A DNA stretch of 64,000 bases from positions 22,743,501 through 22,807,500 of the forward strand of contig JAJNNQ010000009.1 in NCBI GenBank assembly GCA_027886175.1, in the 5' to 3' direction. Below are positions 38,101 to 50,650 of the stretch, piece after piece. The notes under the pieces were generated by a model that saw only the letters and a program-made list of their open reading frames with translations, was not told the DNA's origin and made no database searches. The position numbers and the translations under genes were made by a program. Positions within the stretch are counted from its first letter, which is position 1, and each line of letters starts with the position of its first letter. Source of the DNA: Phylloscopus collybita. Lineage: Eukaryota > Chordata > Aves > Passeriformes > Phylloscopidae.

Positions 38101-41100
38101 TCCAAGCACTAAAAGAAATGACCTGTGGAGATTGAAAGAGACCGGGTCTTATTTTTTCAGGCTGAGATGAATACCTAACTTTGTTGCATGCTTTCAGGAA
38201 CAGCAGAAAGGAATGAATAGAGTACTTGTAAGTGTCTTAGGACACCATGCCTCATATTGAATGACTGTATTAGAAATTATGAGAAAATCATTGGCTCTCT
38301 GATTTCCACAGTGGAAGGAGGAAGTGCAAGTTCTATATATTCTGTAACAGAGATTCCTGAGGTAGACATGACCTTGCCTCAAAAATAGAAGTGTGTTATT
38401 GGAGATTACGGTAGGGGGAAGGATAGTTCAAATAAACATTCCAAGCCTTTGATCAGAGCCATGTATTGCAATCTGCTAGCTACCTGTACAGTACACTGTG
38501 GCTGTGTTGGAGGAGAGGCTGCCCCAGAAATTCACAAACTTCATCTCAGATACAAATGATGGTTGTAGTCTCACATGAGTGTGCACTTGGTAGCTGTTTA
38601 TTAAAACACCTGTCCTGGAGTGGCATGGTTGTAGCTAACAAGTCTGAGTCTAATTTTCCATGTCTCTGAAAATTGTTAAACAGCAATAAAAGCTTTCTCA
38701 GATGAGGGAACACAGCAATGAGGTACCCTAACAAAAGAATGCTATGAACAATATGAAAGAGAATAATAACAATAAAAAAGCAGATATAATTTGTTTTGTT
38801 TTTCTGAAGTCTGGCACAGAACCGTACCCAGAGGGGAAGCTTTCTATCCCCAATAAAACACGTCATTACTGTGCCATGAAAATACCTTTGCATTACTTGT
38901 GCATTTGAAACAGTCTTCAGTCTATTTGAATTTATTTCCAGTTTTTCCTTTCTCTGTCATGCTAATCACTTCAACTCAAAAATAAGAACTTTTGTAAAGA
39001 TTTTAGCTCATTTATTTTGTGGGTCCATGTATTCAAAATTTTTTCCCCTCTGCCCTAACTTTATTATAGTGAATAACTTTTCTGGGTTCTACCATGTAAG
39101 TAAGTTGCAAAAACTCTCTGAATTTACATAGGTATTGTATTCTCTATATAGCATGATTTTGTACATGTGTATTTGTATACATTAAATATTTTTACATTTC
39201 TTCTTACACATTCAATATCTGTTATTTTACAGTGAGTGTTATGTGCTGAAGCAATCACTCACCAAAGTTGTATCACATGGGTTTTATAATAACTGTTCTG
39301 TACATTTGATACCATCATTGATTGTAGAAACCACTCTGAACATACCATCATTGCAGGTTTCCCTATTATAATACTTTCAAACTGAGTAACTTCGTGTTAC
39401 TTAGTCTCATCCTAAGACCAAAAACAGGGTGCGTTGGTATCGAGGCAATAAATCAGACTAGGTCCAAAGGAACTCCTGAAGTAATGATCTCTTGCAAAGC
39501 AGAGGTCAAGGGCCTTGACATGTGACAATATTACTGCAGTAATGTGAAAAGTGGTATCTGCTGTCAAAGTAAGTGACATCTTCTTAGCTTAACTAATAAC
39601 AAATAAGGTGTGGCTGTTCTAGTTTCTGTGGAAAAGGCAGTACTCAGTGAGAAAAACAGAGTCAGATCCTGGACCATTTTTCTTGCAGTGATGATGTCAG
39701 AAGATAAATTTTGAAATTAAAGAATTCTAAGCCAATCCTTTCAGGTTTTAATGTCAAAACCAAATATTTCAACTGTGAGATAGGATTTGAGGATGCACCC
39801 ATGGTCATCAAATAGTGTCCTACCATTTACTTCTTTAAGCAGCTCACAGAAACAGCTCATGGTGATGTCAGAGCTAACATTTGTAAAACCCCTTGAAAAC
39901 ATTAATAACATTTCAATACATAAAATTTGATTTACAGTGTTAACTCCACATTTTTTGTATTGTTTTTGAGAGATATCACCATGAAATTAAACCTCTTTTC
40001 AGAGGAAAATAGATAAGTCAAATCTGCTGGGATCCTGTGATGTGTGAATATCTATTTCTATGTATGGTGTTCCACAGACTATGCAAACTGTTTATTTGCA
40101 TAAAAATATTTCAAGTGATTCCCAGTTAGGTCAAAAGACTTTAGTCTTTTGCCTTTAGCCTTTAACTTTTCTGTGTGTTGCAATAACCATAACTTTGAAG
40201 TCCTGTTCAAGACTGTAGTTTAATTAAAAGCAGACAGCCCTGATTGTCCAGTTTATTTTCCAAAGGTTGTTGCTTCCCAAACAGAATTGTTGTCTCAGCT
40301 GCACTAAATATGGTGCCAGTCTGAGCTTAGCTGCTTGCATATGATTTAAAAATAAGTCCTGTAGCTTCTGTCTTCTTGCATTACAACAATATGAACAACT
40401 GATGTTAACAGCTCTGAAAAAAATGGAGTTTTGAGTGTTCCCCTATTGTTATGGCATCACCTTGCCTCAAGCCTTCAAATCATTGAAGGAAATGTGCACT
40501 ATGCATAAAAAGTATTTTTAATAAAATGTGAATTTTAGAATAAATCAGAATATCAAGGAATAGATGATTTTTAACATTCAGGGTGCTATCTTGTGCACAA
40601 AACAAACTGAAGAATAACCTGTTCCCACTTTAATATATCTTAATTGGGTTTCTCTAAGCCTTTATAGGTTAGTAGAGCTACATCCTTATACATGTATAAC
40701 TTTTCCACTGACTATTCTTTAGACTGATTGTAAATTACAGTCATTTTATGATGTATTTAAGGGATTACTTGGTTTTGCTGAAAACTGGGGTCACTTTCAG
40801 AAGGCCCTGATCACTCATTCTGTATTTTGATAGTACATTTTGATTGTACATTCATAGAACATACTACTTTAAGTTAATCCATCTGTCCTTAATTATCCCA
40901 CAGCCTCCTCTTCTTTCTGAGGTTCAACACAGATTGCCAATGCAATTGTAATTCTTAACTCTTTAAAGAAAATAAAGAGGTCTCCCTTCCTGCCAACTGC
41001 CTTAAGCAGAGCTGCATAACTGCCTTCAATGATACTGAAATCGTGTCTGATTTGGGAACTAGCAAATCTGTCACTTATCTCCACATCAAAACTACTGTCA

Positions 41101-44100
41101 GGAACCTGCTCCACAAGAAAATACTTATTTGTGTGTATGTTTGTGCATTTTCTGGTGACCACACCCTTTACCTGATGAAGGAAGATAAAGTGTTACTTGT
41201 GTTTCCAACAATGAATTAAGACTATCAGTAGAAAGATTTATGTTTTTCTCCATGACACAGGAGCTTGAAGGGGGACAAGGCTCCCAAGGGAAGTATCTGG
41301 ATTTGTACTTAACACAGAACAATATATATATATTATTTTTGTCAGGTCAGTTTCTCGACAGAGCACAGCAAAAAGCATCTTTTCTCTCTGACTTTACCGT
41401 GGTTTTGGAGAGGGCATGGATTTTGTTGCTAGTGTCTAACTTAAAATTTTGATATATCTTAGGCATCTTAAATTGTATTGCTGATTTTAATGCATTTAGT
41501 GATGCTTTGAAAATTATATTTCCACTTTACCTGACATGGGAATAAGTCTCCTAAAGGCTTCTGTTAGTTACTGCCAAATTCCCTCTGTGGCATTTGAGAA
41601 TGCTGAGAGTGATAATATGATATAGTATTCATCCCAGTCTCTCTGAAAAGCTAACTGTTTCCTGATAAAAAACATTGCCTTACAGGAGTTCTACTCTTCT
41701 GAAAAGCTCACCCATACTATGCATTCAAATAAAGCAGGAGGTTTGAATATGAAGCATTTTAAAATTATATTCATGCCCTAGCTACTTAGTTTTGATGTAC
41801 TTCTTGGAGTTCAGATCCAAAGAAGAGAATTTGCAATGTCTTGTCTAAATGGTTGCTGGGAGCCTCACCAGCCTTACTATTCTGCACATTAAAAGCTGTC
41901 TGAAATTCGGAATTCAAAACAGTTTTAACAAAAATAGATTTTAGAAAATTGTTGAGGATAAATTTTCACACTTCCCTGCTTCTTTAAGCAGATTTATGGG
42001 TGTTTTGTATATCAAGATACACTACTAGTATCTGAAGGAAGGGGGTATTTTAGGTGAAACTCTCAGCTGTGATTACCATTAAAAACCTTGTTGGCCTCAC
42101 AAACCAAATAAATTTATCTTTATATATAAATATATAGTGGGAATATGCATAGTTTTATTTAAACAGGTTTTAAAATTAGTTTGTACAAAACCCCAAAACA
42201 ATATCATGCATTTTATGTAACTAATATTTCAGGCTAAATGCATAAACTGTCCAAGAAGCAGGGAGCAGAAATTAATACCTTCTTTCCAGCACGTGCCCTC
42301 ATCAAGGGTTGACCAGACCTCCTTCTTTCAAGCAATTCATCTAAGTCCTAAACCATTTCCAAGAGTGTCTGAATTTCAAGAGGAACATGTAGGCCACGGT
42401 ATTGCCCCAGCTGCTGGAAATATAGATCTGTCACTGTGAAGGAGTTGAACATAGATAAGTGCTATAAAAAGGATGGGAAGAAGCATTTTCATGTTCTCTT
42501 GATCCTTACATGATATAAAAGAAATAATAATTCATAATTGCCCCTCTGAGGGATTCTGTAATTCTCTTTTGAAGACAATAGTCAGGACTGCAATTCTGAA
42601 ACAAACTTTCTAAACTCCAAAGAATGCTGAAAATAATGATTGACACCAAACTCAGGGTTCAAGCGTACAGCTAAGGTTTCTCACCTCTGGGATCGGTTGC
42701 AATTCTTACCTTCCAGGGCAAGTGTCTTTTTGTTTTGTCTAAATCAAAGCATTTTGAGTCTAAACTAAATCTTTTCACTGATTGCTAGTGAACACTTCAT
42801 CAGTGTTCTGTAGGCTGCACCTCTAAACACTACTCTAAAGGATCTTGGTTAAGTATATAATTATTGCTTTCTCAAAATCACAGTGAATTACACCACACTG
42901 CCTCTGGAGCACATTATCATCTTCTTTTAAGACTGTGACTTCCATAAAAAATTGTCTGTGTTATAACCACACCAGTATTTATTCACAATGAGAATATGTC
43001 TGTTGCCTGACTGGTTGCTATTATGAAGTTCAGGTTCTATGGGAGGATGTTATTACCTGACAGTGTTTTATACCAGGACTTCCTACAAACCTTGGCTCCT
43101 ACTTTAGAATCCTCATAACTGGATATTATTTTCCACGGTTTTTGTCTTATTTCTGTCTTCATAAGCTCCAGCTAAAAAGTTCACTGTCCTGAAAGCTGGA
43201 TTAGAGTATCCCACCTGTAACTCTCCAGAAAAAATATTTGGATTTGAATCCATGAAAAGAAATTACTTCCACTTCCATGGTTGCAAAGCAGCAGCTTAAG
43301 CTTATCAATTTTAGAAAGCAATGAGAAAAAAGAAATTACTGGCCAGAGCATATTTCCCCCCCTTATTCTCTCTTTCCTCAGAGTTCTGTTAAAAAAAAAG
43401 ATTAGCCATGTAAACATTTTCACTTGGCAAATTCTTTTTAATTTTGAATACAGGTACTTCGTCTTTGGAAAGCATATCTAGATCATATTTTGGTGTATAT
43501 TAGATCTTTTCTCCTTATTTCCTTTGTGTTGAAAATCTAGCCTTATTTTAAAGAAAAGATTGGTCATTGTTTGAATGAAGATTGATGGACGTACAAATTA
43601 TTATTATTTTTCATAAATGATGTGAGAAGCAAGAGAATGTGGCAAATGCTTTTTCTCATCCCTTTTTACAGCACTTACCCATGTTCAATTTCTTTTCAAT
43701 GACACACCTATACTGCAAAGTATGAAGGCTTTGTGCCAGCATTTCTTGACCTTCTTTGGTTTTCAGGCATTTCAGTTACTCTTCTAATTTAGTACCTTTG
43801 ACTTTGCCTCATGCAAATTACCTACCTGATGAAACCCATGCTTTTTCTTTTCTTCTATCTTTTTGTTTGTATCCAGTTCTATCCCTTTCCCTTTTTCATT
43901 TTTTTCTTCAACTATAAGTCGTTTAAAGGTGTAAGAAAAAGCTGCCTGGAGGCTCTTTCTCCCATTTTTCCATGCCAACAGACTAAACACCAGCTTACAA
44001 ATACTTGGTGTCTTCATGTCTTACAGCCTTGATTGCTTCATTTAATGCCATATTGTAGGAAAGAAAAATTGTTCTCCAACTGTATTTGTGCTAAGGATCT

Positions 44101-46830
44101 TTACTATCTAGCCCAAGAGTGCTGCTCATCTCTAAAAACAGTTTTGCAGCACTTCTCATTAAACAACTGTTGCACTGTGCTGTCAGTACTACTTCTCAAC
44201 AGCCCCTTACAATTCTCTCTTCAGGGAAAATGGGATAAGGTCTCTTCACTTTCTGGAAAATGTTCTACATCTCTGAATATTTTAATCCCTTTTTAGATCT
44301 GCTCTCAAAATGAATCTCAGGAGAGAGTTTGGCTCTCGCTTCAAGCTTGCCACCCTAAAGCTGTGGTAAATGATTATTATCTAAGAAGACATCAAAGATA
44401 CTTGGTATCTGAAAAAAAAAATCTGTAATAATCTGAGAAGTGTCTGACACACAGTGTCAGAAGCCTACCACAAAACCCAGTAGAGTTCTCCCTGAAAGAG
44501 GGAAATTATTCTTGAATTTCCCTTGTTCTGCGTATATTCTTCTTGTAATGGTGCAACAGCCAAGCAAATTTTTCAATACCTATATGTACAAAATGCCCAC
44601 TCTACCATTCAGTGGTTTGCCACTATAATCAATAAAGAATTATGAGGGCAGAACTGTAGGAGAACACATCAGTCCTTGCTAGTAGCCTAGTACCACCCTG
44701 CAAAACCTTTCTCAGGCTTCCATTAATCAATCCTGTGCAACTCATAAAAAGTAACATTTTCTTGGTAGATTTTATCTTCATTTTAATATTAATATGGATC
44801 TGAACTGCTTCTATAGCAAGTAGTATTAGAGATGCTAATCATGGCTATTCATCCAGAGGTTGTGGTAGATAATCAGAAAAATGCTGAAAAAGCGTCTTCT
44901 GATATTACTTGAACTTTTGTTCAGTAGATTTTATCACTCCTATTCACAGCAGTTACCAAATAAATTACATTCTTTGTTTAAAGAGTACACTGACGCTGGA
45001 CACTAATTCATGCTTATTGTAGGAACTTGTAAAATATCTTCTTGGTAAAGTGACCAAAGAGAAGGAGTGAATAGTTTTTGGGCTTGGTGAAGTGTTGATC
45101 AAACAAACCATTGATTCTGTTTACAGCAATTTTTTATGAAATACAAATTAACAATGCGAAAAGTTCAGCATATATATCTTGGGGAATAATAAAGAGGAGC
45201 TATTCTACATTACCATTAATGATCTGATGAGAAAAATAAATCTTCTTAACAGTCATATTTGGGAACTGTATTTCAAAAGAACAGAAGCTGGGGGGAAGGG
45301 AAATGAATCATAGGCATGCATAAACATTTTTAATAGGACATTTTTTCTTGTCTTCTAAAAAAAAAAAGCTGAAATCAATTTTGTCAACATCTCATTATTG
45401 GGAAGAATCATGAGGTATTAAGAAGAGCAGCTGTAAAGCCATTTTCTCTGCAGCTCCCAGGATCTGGGATGAGAACTTAAGTTAGTGTATCTTTATGCCA
45501 GCATACATTCTTATTCTTTTCTGGTTCTGAATTTATTTTTTTTTTCCCAAAAAAATTCTCCTCTACTTCTGCTGTTTAGGTATCTTTAGGTACCTTTTTC
45601 TTCAAGCTCATGTGAGTTTCAAACTCCATCACTTATGATGTACTCAGCCTTTCCAGCAGAAAGGAAGATGGACCAACATCTAAAAGAATGGAGAGCACAA
45701 TGGATGTAAATTGAATTTTTCTTTTCAAAATACCTTGGATTCACTATCACAATTGATAAAAGTAGAAAATCCTTTTCTTTCTATATGTTTCAAGGAAAAA
45801 ACCCAGGAACAGAATTTTGGAAACTTTTGCCTGTTCATTGCTATTATTCATGAAGAACAAGCAAAGCCCTTTCCCAAAACTTGTTCTGCTGTTGGCTCAC
45901 TACTGTGTACCTACAGTTAAAAGAACAGCAAACTGAAAATAAGGATGTTCCTTCTTGGTTGCAGAAAGATATATTTACACTTTCTTGGCTAGTCCATTCT
46001 TTCTGAATGAATTCAGTGCTTCCATTATTGAAAGCCTTGATGTAGTTATGGTAAAGCAATGATGGGAATATCAGACTCCTACCTCCTTTTACCTCATGCT
46101 GCAGACCCAGGGGAATAGCATACATGCTAAAAATTGGAAGGCTCCTTTTTGTTCTACTTTGGGATGCTATATAATAAAAAGAAAGACTTTTAATGAAAAT
46201 TTCAGCATTAAATTGTATCTCCTTCCAATGATAGGCATGATTAAGCTCTTACTCTTAATGAAGCAAATTTAAGTCACCAAGTCCTTTGGAAAATTGCCTT
46301 ATAAGCCAGTTAAACACATCATGGTACTGTATATCCATTTAATACTCTGGAAAATATAGTAGCAGTTGTTGAGATCTAAATCTGTCCATACGATTTGAAA
46401 AAAATTAGATCTTCTGAAGATCTACTCATGTATTGAAATCTTCATGCAACTTAAATATTTACTTCTGAAAAGCTTTGCACATCTGTTTCTCGGTGCTATT
46501 TCCTGAAAAAGGAACAAATAATGGGGTCTTTTAGTGATTTATTGACCATCAGAATAGATGGACAGAAAATTTCAGTAGTATTTACTTTCATGCTAGTAAA
46601 TATTGCAGAAAATCTACTATGGAAAATCACTTCGCAAAAAGTTTGAAATTAAGAATAAAAAATACTGTGGTGCAGGTCTAACAATTTTTGTATCTCACAT
46701 GGCCTTGTGTTCTGAGCTAGGTGTTTTTCAGGCTATTTGGGTGGCTTTGCCCTTTGGTCTTAACATGATGGACAAATACAACATATCTGTGTTCCTGTAA
46801 GTTGTTCTTGCTTCTCAAATCAGGTTTGTA
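35169..46830. other. Largest unassigned block, about 11.7 kb
   Basis: No gene, RNA gene or transposon recognised. Small features include a 10-bp tandem duplication at 36261-36280, a short G7(TG)n stretch at 36754-36769 and the G-rich patch at 37150-37350 listed separately. A 120-codon minus frame at 37140-37502 is explained by that patch (Pro, Ser, Leu and Cys rich). An 89-codon minus frame at 40893-41162 has balanced composition but no motif that I recognise. Confidence 0.5.
37150..37350 (+). other. Purine/G-rich patch with a canonical G-quadruplex motif
   Basis: The plus strand is strongly purine-biased. At 37177-37198 four GGG runs are separated by loops of 5, 3 and 2 bases, which satisfies the usual intramolecular quadruplex rule. 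A second cluster at 37210-37235 has four runs of 3-4 G with loops of 2, 2 and 8 bases. The patch is clearly GC-richer than the DNA around it. No CpG cluster or recognisable promoter element accompanies it, so a regulatory role is not claimed. Confidence 0.75.
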
Positions 46831-47387
46831 TCATAGAACCACAGAATGGGTCAAGTCAAAAGGGATCACAGTGGGTCATCTGATCCAACCCCCCTGCTGA
46901 AGCAAGGCTGGCCCAGACACAGAGCACTGGATTGTCCAGATGGTTCTCAAATACCTCCAGTGAGGGAGACTTCACAGCTTCTCTGAGCTATCTGTTCCAG
47001 TGTTTGGACACCTGCACCATAAAATTCTTCATTACACTCAAGTTAAACTTTCTGTACATCCATTTCTGCTCATTGCCCCTTGTCCTATTGCTTGGCAGCA
47101 CTGAAAAGAGTCCAGCTCCACCCTTTTATCACCCTTCCAGATGATTGTGGACATATTCTCTTGTCTTCTCTTCTTGAGGCTGAACAGCTCACTCAGCTTT
47201 TGCTTTTAAAAAATTCCTGTCCCTAGAACATCTTTGTTGCTCTCTGCTCAGCCTGCTCCAGGAGCTCCGTGTCACTCCTGCCCTGAGGAGCCCAGAACTG
47301 GACAGCACTCGAGATGTGCCTCACCAGGGATGAGGAGAGGGGCAAGATCATCTCCCTCAGCCTGCTGGCAATGCCCTTCCAAATGCA
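46831..47387 (-). mobile_element. CR1 LINE 3' fragment (minus strand)
   Basis: The plus strand begins at the antisense CR1 3' terminus (TCATAGAACCACAGAATGG). It proceeds through characteristic CR1 blocks, including CATTGCCCCTTGTCCTATTG and GGAGCCCAGAACTGGACAG. On the minus strand, the frame at 47438-47223 contains decayed ORF2 reverse-transcriptase C-terminal sequence: SRLREMILPLSSSLVR, then QFWAPQ, then ELLEQAEQRATKM. These match the order in CR1 ORF2. Similarity stops near 47387, where unrelated sequence begins, giving a 5'-truncated copy of about 560 bases. Stops and frame changes elsewhere show that it is inactive. Confidence 0.93.
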
Positions 47388-47506
47388 TGTATTAATGCAG
47401 GGAGAAAATAGGATTTCCATGTTGAGAATTATATTCACTACGATAGCTTTAACTCCTTAATAAGGAGTAAAATATATACCTGCTTACATCATAATAGCAG
47501 CCCTCT

Positions 47507-48015
47507 TGTTAGAGGGTAGAAATGAGCCAAGACACAGACTTCTTGTTTATCACAGCATGAAAAGGGTTCTGCTTTATTCCTCTTTACAGCTCAGCCATCC
47601 TGACTCCAGCCATTCAATGACCCTGGCTGCAGCAAGCTCCGACTGAAGGCTTCCCTTGCAGCCTCTGACTGCTGGTTATTTCCTGCTGAACTCTGACTGC
47701 AGGCTTTTACCTAGTTAGACTGTGACTGCAGGTTCCAACAACAAGCTCTGACTGCAGACCCAGACCGACCTCACAGCAGGGATTATCTCACTCCAGGATC
47801 CTTCACCACAAGCCTCTCATTCCCTCTTCCTAAAGGTTCCTCCTTCTTCATAATCCCATCAGCAGCTAACTCACTCCCTTTTATCACACTTATCTTTATT
47901 GGATATAGCTGTGACTCATCAGGGGTGAGGTTGTATTAGGTAATTAACACAGCTGCTACTTATCAGGGGTGAAGTCATCTGTATTTTCCTACAGCTTATA
48001 TTATTATTTTCTACA
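47507..48015 (-). mobile_element. Endogenous retrovirus LTR, probably solo (minus strand)
   Basis: Read on the minus strand, this 509-base segment begins TGTAG and ends CTAACA, giving the TG...CA ends of an LTR. The internal order also fits. A TATA-like GATAAAAGG lies in the U3 half, and a polyadenylation signal GGAATAAAGC sits about 75-80 bases before the 3' end. A U5-like tail rich in T and C follows. No retroviral internal region flanks it, so it looks solo. A target-site duplication is not clear: the bases next to TG...CA differ, although AGCAG occurs at 47496-47500 and 48015-48019. It carries an internal repeat array listed separately. The exact family name cannot be given from sequence alone. 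Confidence 0.72.
47641..47754. repeat. Five-unit degenerate repeat inside the LTR
   Basis: The word GACTG, mostly within CTCTGACTGCAGG, recurs at 47641, 47667, 47695, 47724 and 47750, with spacings of 26, 28, 29 and 26 bases. Each unit is followed by variable sequence. In LTR orientation the array lies between the TATA-like element and the polyadenylation signal, so it would fall in the transcribed leader or late U3 if that reading is right. Confidence 0.8.
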
Positions 48016-49934
48016 GCAGGTGTTTTTTAAAATCTCACTAGCCTGATCCTTTGTACACATGATTCAAAATTATTAAATTCGTTTAAAAAAATTTCAATTT
48101 CAAGCCAGATTTCAAAACCTGTAAATACATACAGCAAAAAATAAAAGTAAAAAAATTATTCTCTCTAAGAACTCATTCAAGTCCTTGCACTCTCTTTCAT
48201 CTGGAGACTCCTTAAAAAACTGCAGTGTTGTCATGAAAAGTTGGTCATTTAAAGGATGAAGAATAAATACTCTGGAAACTAGAAATGAAAAAGAGAAAGA
48301 AATGAGTAAAGTAAAAACAAACAAAAGTTTTTCTTCAGCATGTCCTGCCAGTATTTTTATACTTTTCAACACTTGAACTTCTTGTATTTCTGAAAATCTG
48401 TCAAAATAGTGGTCTGTAATTCCCTTTCCTTACTAATTAGTGTGATATGTTATGAGTGGTGATACACACATATTCCCACAGAGCCACACCTAAAGTTTTA
48501 TAAAGACATCCCAATCCTCTGGTCAGACATTTTTCAAGCATCTCAGTGGTTTGAAACTGTGTTTGAAACAAGCACATGGAGATCCTACCTTTAATGGATC
48601 ACATAACAGCTGGAGCTTTATAGAAGACATGCATAATGTGAATTGAGTAACTTGAATTACTGATATAATTATGAACATCTTATGATGTATAATTATCTGC
48701 ACAAAGAGCCCATATAATACAATAACTCTGTCCAAGGGGGTCCAGCTTGTCTTTAATGTGACAATAATGTTTAGTACTTTACTTTTATGAAGCTCTTTCT
48801 AAACACTAACCAATTAATCCTTACAACAGTCTTGTGAAGTGCATGTGTGAAGAGCCTTGAGCTCAGTTTGAGACACCTACAGAGGTCAGCACAAGTCACA
48901 GTTTCCCTGGACCACAGTGGGAGTGGATGGGAAGCATTGCAGGATTGGTCCTATAGAGCAGCTGAGGTAGATCTGGTGAATTTTAAATGCTTGCCTGCAA
49001 ATGTGGTCCTTCAACAAACAAGTATAGCCTCAATAGCTCGTATTCCTCAAATCAATATTCCAACCTCAAACACAGGGAAGTGTAGCTTTAAGGAAAAGGT
49101 GAAAAATCAGATTCATACAAGGCAAATGAGGGAAATACAGGGGAAATAGAAAATCCTAAAAGTCAAAAAAATCCTAAAAATCCTAAAATTCCTTGGCCAA
49201 TGGAAAATGTCATTACAGTAAATTTGAAAAAAGAAGTTACTGAAATACAGATTGTTGTCAGAGGTTTTTCATTTTTACATCAGGATGCAACAAGGAAAAG
49301 CCAATACAAGCTAGAGTCTTTGTTTTGGACAAGTGGTGCAAAAGGTCTTTCCATGGCATGTGACATCTCCTGAGATCCCAATAACCTGCTAGAGTTCACA
49401 AAAATAGTTCCAGGTACAACTTTACATGGTTGCTTGTCTAGGTAAAGGCTGCTCTCCCAATCAGCTTCTATGCTCCAAGTGGGAGGTAAAGCATAACAAT
49501 CACTTTTGGAAGTCATTTGGGAATAGCTCATGATTTCCTGTTTAGACTGAGAAATAATTCTTGCTCTCTTACCTAGCTGGTAAAGTCATACAGGCTGGGG
49601 AGAGAAGAAGGAGGGATGTGTGTTTTAGATTGCTTTTTTTCCCATTAAAATCACGTTTAAATTAGGAGGAGAGGGAGAATAGGGCACAAGAAGCTTACTC
49701 CTGTGAAGAAAGCTCTCAGTTATATGAAAAAGGAAAATATACCTTTACATACTTCAGAAAAGCTAAAAACTTCCATGTCCTCTCATTTCACTCTTATAAG
49801 GAGTATTTTAGAGAAGAGATGAACAGAGCTCCTGCAGAGAAATGAGCACCAAATAAAGAAAGACTTGAATATTGAGAAAACCCTAATTCATGCGAAAATA
49901 ATTAATGGAAGATTACTTTTGACTCAATTATTGT
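48016..49934. other. Unassigned block between LTR and CR1
   Basis: No gene or transposon recognised. The minus frame at 49280-49531 (83 codons) has unusually balanced, protein-like composition for this window, but no domain, signal peptide or splice context that I can identify. A 100-codon plus frame at 48847-49149 likewise lacks motifs. Confidence 0.45.
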
Positions 49935-50650
49935 CCACCTGCCATGGACAAGGACACCTTCCTCTAGATCAGATTACTTAGAGCTCAATTAAGCCTGGCT
50001 TTAGAGTGCTTCCAAGGATGAGACATCCACAACTTCTCTGGGTAACCTGTTCCAGCTTCTCACCACATGAACAGTAAAGAATTTTTTCCTAATATCTAAT
50101 CTAAACCTACATTCTTTCAATTTCAAACCCTTGCTCTGTTGCTACATGCTCTTGTAAAGTCCTTCTCCATCTTTCTGGTAGGCTCCCTTTAGTTACTGGA
50201 AGGCTGCAAGTTGATCACCATGAAGTCTTTTCTTTTCCAGGCTGAACAATCCCAGCCTTTCCTCATAAGAGAGGTGCTCCATCCCTTCACTCATCTTTGT
50301 GGACTTCTTCTAACAGGTCTGTGTCCTTCCTGCACTGGGACCCCAGGGCTGGATGCAGCACTGCAGGTGGGGTCTCACCAGAGCAGAGCAGAGGGGCAGA
50401 ATCCCCTCCCTGGCCCTGCTGCCCACGGTGCTCTGGCTGCACCCAGGACACGTTTGGCTCTCTGGGCTGTGAGTGCCCATGGCTGGGTCATGGCCAGCCT
50501 CTCACCCACCAGCACCCCTGAGTCCTTCTCAGCAGGGCTGCTCTGGATCTGTTCATGCTCCAGACTGTGCTGATACTGGGGGCTGTCCTGATGGAGGTGC
50601 AGCACATCACACTTGGTTTTGTTAAATCTCATGCGATCCCCATGGCACCA
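49935..50650 (-). mobile_element. CR1 LINE fragment with reverse-transcriptase C-terminal region and 3' UTR (minus strand)
   Basis: On the plus strand the element starts near CCACCTGCCATGGACAAGG. It runs through antisense CR1 landmarks: ACATCCACAACTTCTCTGGG, then TCTAATCTAAACCTAC, then CTTTTCCAGGCTGAACAATC. It ends where ORF2 sequence breaks off near 50650. The minus frame at 50632-50375 reads MRFNKTKCDVLHL, then [20 protein letters not shown], which is the CR1 ORF2 segment after the reverse-transcriptase catalytic motif. It then loses frame. The terminal 3' repeat (about the last 50 bases) is missing and the 5' part is truncated. A 9-base deletion near 50258 relative to the copy at 63.8 kb is visible. 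The 283-base core at 50274-50556 is nearly identical to the inverted copy at 63482-63764. Plus-strand frames at 50211-50573 and 50297-50521 are antisense by-products. Confidence 0.95.

Noticed and set aside
50211..50573. 120-codon plus-strand frame closely matching the minus-strand frame at 63381-63764
   Set aside because: Both are the antisense strand of the same CR1 segment; their similarity reflects the shared element, not a conserved gene pair.
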